Translations under genes and position numbers: made by a program
Shown here: in pieces, positions 54,567 through 61,648 of the stretch
How the letters are laid out: each line of letters opens with the position of its first letter
Numbering within the stretch: the first letter of the stretch is position 1
NCBI GenBank assembly: GCA_021792555.1
Contig: JAJYUL010000001.1
Coordinates: 1-64,000 of the forward strand
Source: Pseudomonadota bacterium
Lineage (GTDB): Bacteria; Pseudomonadota; Gammaproteobacteria; Steroidobacterales; Steroidobacteraceae
DNA length: 64,000 nucleotides
Direction of reading: 5' to 3'
Notes under the pieces: model-generated
Database searches by the model: none
What the model saw: only the letters and a program-made list of their open reading frames with translations
What the model was told of the DNA's origin: nothing

Positions 54567-55499
54567 TCAGGCCCCGCCGCTTTGCTGCTCGGCCGGCGTC
54601 AGCGCGTCGATGTCCTCGACGATGAGCGTGCCGGTGCCTTCGTTGGTGAACACTTCCCCGAGGATGCCTTCCGGCGCCTGGTACGACACCACGTGCACGC
54701 GCCGCACGCCGCCGCGAATGGCCGACTCGATCGCCCTCGTCTTCGGCAGCATGCCGTCGGCGATCGCACCCTGCTCGCGCAGCCTCGAGAGGCCCTCGAG
54801 GTCGGTGTAAGAGATGAGCGAGCCCGGATCGGCCAGGTCGGCGAGGATGCCGGGCGCGCCGGTGCACAGGATGAGCTTCTCGGCGCCGAGCGCCGCGGCG
54901 ATCGCCGCCGCCACGGTGTCGGCGTTGATGTTGAGCAGCACGCCCTCATCGTCGGCCGACAGCGGGCTCACCACGGGCATCAGGCCGTTGTCGAGCAGCT
55001 TGCACAGCACCGCCGGATCGACCGCGTCGATGTCACCGACGAACCCGTAATCGACCACCTCGCCGCTCGAGGCAAGCGTCACCGGCGGGCGCTTGTGCGC
55101 CTGGATCAGTCCGGCGTCCACGCCGCTGACGCCGACCGCCTCGATGTTCAGCTCGCGGCAGATGGCGAGGATCCCGGTGTTGATGGTGCCGTTCAGCACC
55201 ATCGCGGTCACGTCGATCGCCTCCCGATCGGTCACCCGACGGCCCTCCACCATGCGCGAGCTCACCCCGAGCGCCCGGGCGAGCTCGGTGACCTGCGGCC
55301 CGCCGCCGTGCACGAACACGACGCGCACGCCGAAGTAGTGCAGGATCGCGATCTGCTCGATGAGCACGCGCGTGGAGGCGTCATCGGCGAATACGCCGCC
55401 GCCGGCCTTCACGACGAACGTCTTGCCGCGGTACATGCGGATGTAGGGCGCTGCGCTCTTCAATGCGCGGATGGCCAGTGTCTGGTCGGCGGGTTGCAT
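54567..55499 (-). CDS. argB: N-acylglutamate kinase ArgB
   Basis: About 310 residues of amino-acid kinase fold. Blocks include FVVKAGGGVFADD, VFVHGGGPQVTELARALG, VGVSGVDAGLIQA, NINADTVAAAIAAALGAEKLILCT and the C-terminal GGVRRVHVVSY. No fused acetyltransferase domain is present, so N-acylglutamate synthase must come from elsewhere. ATGs at 55499 and 55505 are both possible. It is downstream of the argF-like gene. Confidence 0.92.
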   Translation of the reverse strand: MQPADQTLAIRALKSAAPYIRMYRGKTFVVKAGGGVFADDASTRVLIEQIAILHYFGVRVVFVHGGGPQVTELARALGVSSRMVEGRRVTDREAIDVTAMVLNGTINTGILAICRELNIEAVGVSGVDAGLIQAHKRPPVTLASSGEVVDYGFVGDIDAVDPAVLCKLLDNGLMPVVSPLSADDEGVLLNINADTVAAAIAAALGAEKLILCTGAPGILADLADPGSLISYTDLEGLSRLREQGAIADGMLPKTRAIESAIRGGVRRVHVVSYQAPEGILGEVFTNEGTGTLIVEDIDALTPAEQQSGGA

Positions 55500-55551
55500 G
55501 ATCATGTCAGTGTTGAGCCCCTGATCTTGAGCGGACGAAAACGCGGCGGGC

Positions 55552-56553
55552 CTACAGCCCCTTCAACAGGCGGTACAACACCGCCATCTGCACCGGCAGG
55601 CGATTGTACGCTTCGTGGCGCACGATGCTGCGCGGACCGTCGAGCACTTCGTCCGCGACGGCGACGTTGCGCCGCACCGGCAGGCAGTGCATCAGGCGGC
55701 ACTCGGGCGCGGCCGGCTCGAACCAGTCATTGCGCACGCACCAGCCGGTCAGCCCGGCGCGCCGGCGCGCCTCCTCGGCGGCATCGCCGTAACAGGCCGT
55801 CGAGCCCCATTCCTTGGCGTAGAGAATATGCGCGCCGGCGAGCGCCTCGCGTCGATCCTCGCTCTCGCGCACCGAGCCGCCGGCGAGCGCCGCGGCGCGG
55901 CGCGCCTTGGCCATGACGGGCTCGGGCAGTGCGAACCCCTCAGGCCTGAGCACCACCACCTCCATGCCGCGCAGCGCCGCCATGTGCAGCACGGCCGCCG
56001 GCACCGCGAGCGGCAACGGGCGCGGATGGTACGCCCACGAAAGCACGAGGCGGCCGCGCTGCGGCACGCCGAAATCATCCATCGTCTTCCAGTCGGCGAG
56101 CGCCTGACAGGGATGGTTGAGCGCCGATTCCAGGTTGATCAGCGGCTTCTCGACGAGCGCCGCGAGCGTGTTGAAGGTCGTCTCGGCCAGATCCGCCGCC
56201 AGATCGCGTCCGTCGGCGAAGGCGCGGATGCCGAGCGCATCGCAGTAGGAGGCCAGCACCGGGATGCCCTCGCGCGCGTGCTCCGCCGCCGCACCGTCCA
56301 TCACAGCGCCGAGCCGCGTCTCGAGCTGCCAGGTTCCCTGGCCGGGGGTGATGACGAACGAGCTGCCGCCGAGCCGCGCCATGCCCGCCTGGAAGGAGGC
56401 CAGCGTGCGCAGCGAGGGGTTCAGGAACAGCAGCCCGAGAATCTTCCCGGCGAGGGCGTGCGGCTCGGGCTGGCGCTGCAGCCGCTCGGCGAGCGCGAGC
56501 AGCGAGAGCACCTCCTCGCGCGTCAGATCGGCCAGGTCGAGGAAGCGCCTCAT
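55552..56553 (-). CDS. N-acylornithine carbamoyltransferase (succinyl/acetyl type)
   Basis: 333 residues of the aspartate/ornithine carbamoyltransferase fold. The carbamoyl-phosphate loop reads NPSLRTLASF (S47-R49-T50), not STRTR; the region TWQLETRLGAVMDG and HCLPVRRN (289-296) mark the N-acetyl/N-succinylornithine class rather than ornithine carbamoyltransferase. The position equal to E92 of Xanthomonas acetylornithine transcarbamylase is A90, and that of carbamylated K302 is A298. Both changes match the succinyl-specific enzymes, so N-succinylornithine is a likely substrate. L51 replaces a usually conserved Arg. It overlaps argD by 4 bases. Confidence 0.88.
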   Translation of the reverse strand: MRRFLDLADLTREEVLSLLALAERLQRQPEPHALAGKILGLLFLNPSLRTLASFQAGMARLGGSSFVITPGQGTWQLETRLGAVMDGAAAEHAREGIPVLASYCDALGIRAFADGRDLAADLAETTFNTLAALVEKPLINLESALNHPCQALADWKTMDDFGVPQRGRLVLSWAYHPRPLPLAVPAAVLHMAALRGMEVVVLRPEGFALPEPVMAKARRAAALAGGSVRESEDRREALAGAHILYAKEWGSTACYGDAAEEARRRAGLTGWCVRNDWFEPAAPECRLMHCLPVRRNVAVADEVLDGPRSIVRHEAYNRLPVQMAVLYRLLKGL

Positions 56554-57725
56554 GCGCCGATGTCCGTGAGCGCCTGGCGCAGCAGATCGACCTGCGCCTC
56601 CTGGAGAATGAACGGCGGCAGCAGCCGCACGACGTCCGGGTCGCTCGCGGTGCCGGCAAGGATGCCGCGACGCAGCAGCTCGGCCTGTACCTGCTTGGCG
56701 GGCCGGCGGGTGCGCAGCCCGAGCAGAAAGCCTTCGCCCTGCATGGCGCTCACCGGCCCGGTGAGGCAGGTGCGCCGGATGTAGGCCGAGACGCGCCGGA
56801 CGTTCTCGAGCAGCCGAGCGGACTCGATCGCCTCGATCGTGGCGAGCAACGCCGCGCACGCCATCGGTCCGCCGCCGTAGGTGGTGCCGAGCAGGCCGAT
56901 CTTCAGCGTGGCGGACACCCGCGCCGAAGTCAGCAGGGCGGCAACCGGAAAGCCGTTGCCGAGCGCCTTGGCGGTGGTGAGCATGTCCGGCATGACGCCG
57001 TAGAGCCCGGCGGCGTAGGGCGCGCCCACCCGGCCGAACCCGCACTGCACCTCGTCGAAGATCAGCTGAGCGCCCACCGCATCGCAGCGCTCGCGCAGCG
57101 CGGCGAGATACGGCGCGCCGAGATCCACCGCCCCGGCCAGCCCCTGCACCGGCTCGACGATGACCGCGGCGGTCCGCTCGGTCACCTGGGCCGCGATGGC
57201 ATCGAGATCTCCGCGCGGCAGGAAGCTCACGTCAAAGGGCGTGCGCGGAAAGCCGTACCAGGACTGCGAGCCCCACGTGACGGCCGATGCCGCGGCGGTA
57301 CGCCCGTGAAATGCCCCCTCGACCGCCGCCACGTGCGGCCGTCCGGTCATGCGCAGCGCGAGCCGCAGGGCGTTCTCGTTGGCTTCCGCGCCGCTGTTGA
57401 CGAGAAACACGCTGGCGAAATCCAGCTGCGAGAAGGCCAGCAGGCGCTGCGCGGCGCGCGTGCGCACGGACATCGGCAGCGCGTTGGTCTGGAATTGACA
57501 GGTGCGCGCCTGCGCGGCGAGCGCTTCGGTCCAACCCGGGTGGCCGTAGCCGAGCGCGGCGACCGCATGGCCACCGTACAGATCGAGCACGCGCTCGCCG
57601 TGCGGCCCGATGAGCCAGACGCCCTCGGCGCGGTCCACCTCGAACGGATACTGGGCGTAGACGGGCGCCAGGGCGTCGCCGTCGGGCGGCGGGGGCGTGG
57701 CGGACACGGGCGGGGATGCGTTCAT
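56550..57725 (-). CDS. argD: Acyl(acetyl/succinyl)ornithine aminotransferase ArgD
   Basis: 391-residue class III PLP aminotransferase. The cofactor lysine is K253 (LTTAKALGNGFP), with D224 in IFDEVQCGFGR and FLVNSGAEANENALRLA. It aminates N-acylglutamate semialdehyde. Members of this class accept acetyl and succinyl substrates. Overlaps the carbamoyltransferase start (ATGA) and follows argC by 11 bases. Confidence 0.93.
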   Translation of the reverse strand: MNASPPVSATPPPPDGDALAPVYAQYPFEVDRAEGVWLIGPHGERVLDLYGGHAVAALGYGHPGWTEALAAQARTCQFQTNALPMSVRTRAAQRLLAFSQLDFASVFLVNSGAEANENALRLALRMTGRPHVAAVEGAFHGRTAAASAVTWGSQSWYGFPRTPFDVSFLPRGDLDAIAAQVTERTAAVIVEPVQGLAGAVDLGAPYLAALRERCDAVGAQLIFDEVQCGFGRVGAPYAAGLYGVMPDMLTTAKALGNGFPVAALLTSARVSATLKIGLLGTTYGGGPMACAALLATIEAIESARLLENVRRVSAYIRRTCLTGPVSAMQGEGFLLGLRTRRPAKQVQAELLRRGILAGTASDPDVVRLLPPFILQEAQVDLLRQALTDIGA

Positions 57726-57736
57726 GAGTTCTCGCT

Positions 57737-58798
57737 TCACGTCCAGCCGGGCGCCGGGGCGGCAAGACCCTCGCTCTCGGGCAGGCCGAACATCCGATTC
57801 ATCCACTGCACGGCGCCGCCGGCGGCACCCTTGGTGAGATTGTCGATGGCGCACATCACCGCGACGGTCCGCCCGTCGCTCACCGCACCGAGGTGCGCAT
57901 AGTTGCTCGCCGTCACGTCCTTGATGCGCGGCGGGCTGTCGAGGACGCGCACGAAACGCGAGCCGGCATAGGACTCGCGCAGCACGCCGAGCAGCTCGGC
58001 CGTCTCGAGCGGGCGGCGCAGCCGCGCCTGCACCGTGACGTGAATGCCGCGGGCGAACGGCCCGGAGTGCGGCACGAAGGCGAACTCGGCGGCCACGCCG
58101 CTCGCGGCGCGGGCGCAGGCGGCGATCTCGGGGGCGTGCCGGTGCGCGAGCGCGCTGTAGGCGTACAGATCGCTGTGCCGCAGCGGGTGGTGCGTGCCGG
58201 AGGTCGGCTTGCGGCCCGAGCCGGTGCTGCCGGTCACGCCCGCGACGAACAGCTGCGGCTCGAGGAGGCCGCGGCCGAGCAGCGGCACGCTCGCCAGCAG
58301 CACCGCGGTGGCGAAGCAGCCCGGATGCGCCACGTGCGCGGTGGTGAGATCGGTCAGATGCTCCGGCACCGCGCAGGTGAACTCCGCCAGACGCCCGGGG
58401 GCGCCGTGCGGATGCCGGTAGACCCGCTCGTAGTCCTCTGCCGAGCGGAAGCGGAAATCCGCGGAGATATCGACCACCCGCGGCGCGGTGCCCGCCTGGG
58501 CCGCAGCGCCGAGCAGCGTGTCGATCAGCTGCGCGGACACCCCGTGCGGGGCGGCCGAAAACACCGCGCAGCGCGGCTCGCGCGTGAGCAGTGCGCGCAC
58601 CGCCTCCTGCGACTGGAAGCACGCATCTCCGTAAACGGACGCGAGGTGCGGGAACGCCCCGGCGAGTGCCTCACCGGGCTGGCTGTCCGACATCACCGCG
58701 CGCACCTGCAGGCGCGGATGACCCGCCAGTAGGCGCAGCAGTTCGCCGGCCACGTAGCCGGTGCCGCCGAGCACGACCGCCGGGATGGGCTCGCTCAT
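57737..58798 (-). CDS. argC: N-acetyl-gamma-glutamyl-phosphate reductase
   Basis: 353 residues. NADPH motif GGTGYVAGEL (11-20) and catalytic C161 in HVAHPGCFATA. It reduces N-acylglutamyl phosphate. It overlaps the upstream P-loop protein gene by 4 bases (ATGA), so they are translated together. Confidence 0.94.
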   Translation of the reverse strand: MSEPIPAVVLGGTGYVAGELLRLLAGHPRLQVRAVMSDSQPGEALAGAFPHLASVYGDACFQSQEAVRALLTREPRCAVFSAAPHGVSAQLIDTLLGAAAQAGTAPRVVDISADFRFRSAEDYERVYRHPHGAPGRLAEFTCAVPEHLTDLTTAHVAHPGCFATAVLLASVPLLGRGLLEPQLFVAGVTGSTGSGRKPTSGTHHPLRHSDLYAYSALAHRHAPEIAACARAASGVAAEFAFVPHSGPFARGIHVTVQARLRRPLETAELLGVLRESYAGSRFVRVLDSPPRIKDVTASNYAHLGAVSDGRTVAVMCAIDNLTKGAAGGAVQWMNRMFGLPESEGLAAPAPGWT

Positions 58799-59871
58799 GC
58801 GCGCGGTCCGGTCAGCAGTCCGACGGCCCGCATGACGTGATCGCCGAGGGACGCACCGTCACTGATGGCGTTGAACGCCGGGACCTTGAGCTGTTCGGTG
58901 ATCAGGTCGATGCCCACCTGGTTGTCGGTGGCCGGCCCCGTGACCACGCACGGCTCGATGCCGAAGCGCTCGCGCAGCAGCTTCACGCCGCCCCAGGCGG
59001 CGACCGGATCGTTGGCCGAGAGCGCCACTGCGGTCAGCGCGGCGCGGATATCGGGGCACTCCAGGATGGCATCCACGCCGTAGGTGCCGAGGATGCCGTC
59101 GCCGAGCTCGAACACGATGACGTCGGGCTTGCCCGCGGACAACTCGGTGAGCATGGTGCGCGTCAGGGCCGGTCCGTTGTGCCGCGTGGTCGTCACCACG
59201 CCGAAATCGGTGAAGATCGCCGAGCGGCGCGCGCCGGCATCCTCCATCGCCATGATGTCGCGGCGCAGCGAGACGCCGGTCGCCTTGAACGCATCGACCG
59301 CGAGGCCGCGGTGGCGCATGCGGCTGATCATGGCGCACGCGGCGGCCGTCTTGCCGGCCTCCATGCACGTGCCGGCGAGGGCCACCACCGGAACCTGGCG
59401 GGTCTCGAGCCGGGCGGCCTGATCGAGCGCCCGCAGGCCGACCCGGGCCGGCACGCCGATGCGCTCGCCGAGATAGGGAAAGCGCAGCACCACGCCGAGC
59501 ACGCGGCAGTCGAAGGGCTGGCCCTTGTCGGGATTGATCGAGTCGCACGCCCCGAGCACCCCGCCGATGTTGAGCATCTGGATGGTGTCGCCCGGCTTGA
59601 CCGACTCCGGGATGTGCCCGGAGTAGCCGAACAGCGCCTTGCGGTGGCCGAGCGCCCCGACCACGATGTCGCCCTTGCGCACCTTGGCCATGCGCCCGCT
59701 GGTGAGCTCGAGCGTGTTGTAGGTCGACTTGTTGGTCAGCACCTCCACGACGATCACCACGCCCTCCTCGGCGGGGATGTCCGCGGCGATGCGCACCTCG
59801 TGCGACAGGCCGCAGGCCTGCGCCACCGAGGCGATCTTGTCCACCACGACGCTGCGCATCCCGTTGCTCAT
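58795..59871 (-). CDS. P-loop protein of unknown function inside the arginine operon
   Basis: 358 residues. The N-terminal ~150 residues (rich in beta-type stretches: KVRKGDIVVGALGHRKALFG) match no fold I know. The C-terminal domain has a Walker A GTCMEAGKT (167-175), then KATGVSLRRD, FTDFGVV (220-226) and FELGDGILGTYGVD (254-267). The pattern distantly recalls DUF1611/DgcN and the dethiobiotin synthetase group of P-loop enzymes. DgcN has been described as an N-acetyltransferase of D-glutamate. It sits between argG (1-base gap) and argC (4-base overlap), where Bacteroidetes-type arg operons carry the N-acyltransferase. GGGGAG precedes the ATG. A role in making N-acylglutamate is inference. 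Confidence 0.7.
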   Translation of the reverse strand: MSNGMRSVVVDKIASVAQACGLSHEVRIAADIPAEEGVVIVVEVLTNKSTYNTLELTSGRMAKVRKGDIVVGALGHRKALFGYSGHIPESVKPGDTIQMLNIGGVLGACDSINPDKGQPFDCRVLGVVLRFPYLGERIGVPARVGLRALDQAARLETRQVPVVALAGTCMEAGKTAAACAMISRMRHRGLAVDAFKATGVSLRRDIMAMEDAGARRSAIFTDFGVVTTTRHNGPALTRTMLTELSAGKPDVIVFELGDGILGTYGVDAILECPDIRAALTAVALSANDPVAAWGGVKLLRERFGIEPCVVTGPATDNQVGIDLITEQLKVPAFNAISDGASLGDHVMRAVGLLTGPRA

Positions 59872-59872
59872 G

Positions 59873-61123
59873 TCACTTGCTCCCCGGCGCCGCGGCGCCG
59901 CCGGCGTGCTCCCCGGCACGGCGGTGGAATGCCCCGGTGAGGGCGACGATCTTGGAAAACCCGAGCGCGTCCTGCGCCGACCACTCGCCGGCCGCCTCGC
60001 CGTACACGCCCTTCGAGACGCTCATCAGCGAGTAGGGGGACTCGAGGCCCTCGATGAACAGATTGCCGGGGCGCAGCGCGAAGCGCACCGTGCCCGTGAC
60101 GCGCGCCTGCGAGGACTCGAGCAGCGCCTCGATGTCCCGGCAGACCGGATCAAGCAGCTGCCCCTCGTGCACCAGGTCGCCGTACGGCTGCGCGACCAGT
60201 TCCTTGATGCGCTGCTGGCGGCCGGTGAGCACGAGCTTCTCGAGCTCGCGATGGGCCGTGAGCAGCACCTCGGCGGCGGGCGCCTCGAAGGCGACGCGGC
60301 CCTTGGTACCGATGATGGTGTCGCCGAGATGGATGCCGCGCCCGATGCCGAACGGGGCGGCGAGCGACTCCAGCGCCTCGATCAGCGCCACCGGCGAGAG
60401 CGCGCGGCCGTCCAGACCCGCCGGCCGACCGCGCTCGAACGCGAGCACGTGGGTTTCCGGCGCGCGTGGACGCGTGAATGCCTCGCGCGTGAGCACCCAG
60501 GCCTCCTCGGGAATGCTGCCGGAGGAGCTGAGCGTCTCCTTGCCGCCGATGGTCACGCCCCACAGCCCGCGGTTGACCGAGTAGGCCGCGCCGAAGGGCG
60601 GCACGGGCAGGCCGCGCTCCTCGAGGAACGCGAGCTCCTCCGGGCGCTTGAACGCCTTGTCGCGCACGGGGGCGAGGACCTCGAGATCCGGCGCGAGCGT
60701 GCGCATGGCGACCTCGAAGCGTACCTGGTCGTTGCCCGCTGCCGTGCAGCCGTGGGCGATCATGTTGGTTCCGAGCTTGCGCGCCATGTGCGCGATGGTC
60801 TGCGCCTGCATGACCCGCTCGGCGCCTACGCACAGCGGATAGAGCTGGCCGCGCTTGACGTTGCCCATGATCAGAAAGCGCAGCACCTGCTCGAAATAAT
60901 CCGCGCGCGCATCGATCTGGTGATGCGCCACGGCGCCGAGCGCGTGTGCGCGCTCAGCGAGCGTGCGCGCCGCCTCGGCGTCGATGCCGCCGGTGTCAAC
61001 GGTGACGGTGATCACCGGCCGGCGGTAGGTCTCCTTCAGCCACGGCACCAGAAAGGAGGTGTCGAGGCCGCCGGAATAGGCAAGAACGATGGGCTCCTCG
61101 CCCGCAGTGGAGGCTGTGGTCAT
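59873..61123 (-). CDS. argG: Argininosuccinate synthase
   Basis: 416 residues. ATP-pyrophosphatase loop AYSGGLDTS (15-23); HGCTAAGNDQVRFEV and YSVNRGLWGVTIGGKETL are intact. Sequence style (TVTVDTGGIDAEAARTLAERAHALGA; KGVYGE end) resembles Bacteroidetes-type ArgG more than E. coli ArgG. It condenses citrulline and aspartate. It is the first biosynthetic gene after argR. Confidence 0.92.
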   Translation of the reverse strand: MTTASTAGEEPIVLAYSGGLDTSFLVPWLKETYRRPVITVTVDTGGIDAEAARTLAERAHALGAVAHHQIDARADYFEQVLRFLIMGNVKRGQLYPLCVGAERVMQAQTIAHMARKLGTNMIAHGCTAAGNDQVRFEVAMRTLAPDLEVLAPVRDKAFKRPEELAFLEERGLPVPPFGAAYSVNRGLWGVTIGGKETLSSSGSIPEEAWVLTREAFTRPRAPETHVLAFERGRPAGLDGRALSPVALIEALESLAAPFGIGRGIHLGDTIIGTKGRVAFEAPAAEVLLTAHRELEKLVLTGRQQRIKELVAQPYGDLVHEGQLLDPVCRDIEALLESSQARVTGTVRFALRPGNLFIEGLESPYSLMSVSKGVYGEAAGEWSAQDALGFSKIVALTGAFHRRAGEHAGGAAAPGSK

Positions 61124-61126
61124 GGC

Positions 61127-61573
61127 TCAGATCCGAAAAAGCGCCTGCAGCCGCCCGATCAGCTGATCCTGGGCGCGCTCCGAGGCAGTGGCAATGAAGA
61201 TGGTGTCGTCGCCGGAGAGGGTGCCGGCCACCTCGGGCCATTCGGCCCGATCGATCGCGACCGCGACGCTCTGGGCCGCCCCGATGGTGGTCCTGAGCAC
61301 CGTGAGCGAGGGCCCGGCGCGCTTCAGCCCCCGCACGAACTGCGCCAGCATGGCGAAATCACCGTGCGTGCGCGAGACCTCGTCCGGCGGCAGGACGTAG
61401 CGGCCGCTCGCCTTGAGCACGCCCAGGTCGCGCAGGTCGCGGCTGATCGAAGACTGCGTGACTTCATAGCCTTCCTCGCGCAGCAGCCGCACCAGGTCCT
61501 CCTGGCGGTGCACCACGCCGCTGCGCAGGATGCGCACGACGGCCTGACGGCGTTCGAGTTGCTGAGCGTCCAC
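61127..61573 (-). CDS. argR: Arginine repressor
   Basis: About 148 residues: a winged helix N-terminal domain (RQEDLVRLLREEGYEVTQSSISRDLRDLGVLKA) and the C-terminal hexamerisation/arginine domain with AAQSVAVAIDRAEWPEVAGTLSGDDTIFIA. GTG at 61573 starts the family-like VDAQQLERRQAVV; an upstream in-frame TTG (61639) would place coding sequence across the operator boxes. It heads the arg operon and probably represses itself and the cluster. Confidence 0.92.
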   Translation of the reverse strand: MDAQQLERRQAVVRILRSGVVHRQEDLVRLLREEGYEVTQSSISRDLRDLGVLKASGRYVLPPDEVSRTHGDFAMLAQFVRGLKRAGPSLTVLRTTIGAAQSVAVAIDRAEWPEVAGTLSGDDTIFIATASERAQDQLIGRLQALFRI

Positions 61574-61597
61574 GGCGAGGTCAGGTGCGAAGGGAGG

Positions 61598-61636
61598 TGT
61601 GCATAAACTTGCGCGTATTGTGCATATTAATTCGCG
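61598..61636. promoter_or_regulatory. Paired ARG-box-like operator upstream of argR
   Basis: Two similar 18-bp elements, TGTGCATAAACTTGCGCG (61598-61615) and TGTGCATATTAATTCGCG (61619-61636), are offset by 21 bp, the centre-to-centre spacing of paired ArgR boxes (18 bp + 3 bp). The site is an AT-rich island in a 70% GC setting, 25-63 bases upstream of the argR start. Confidence 0.65.
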
Positions 61637-61648
61637 CAAGTCAATGGG

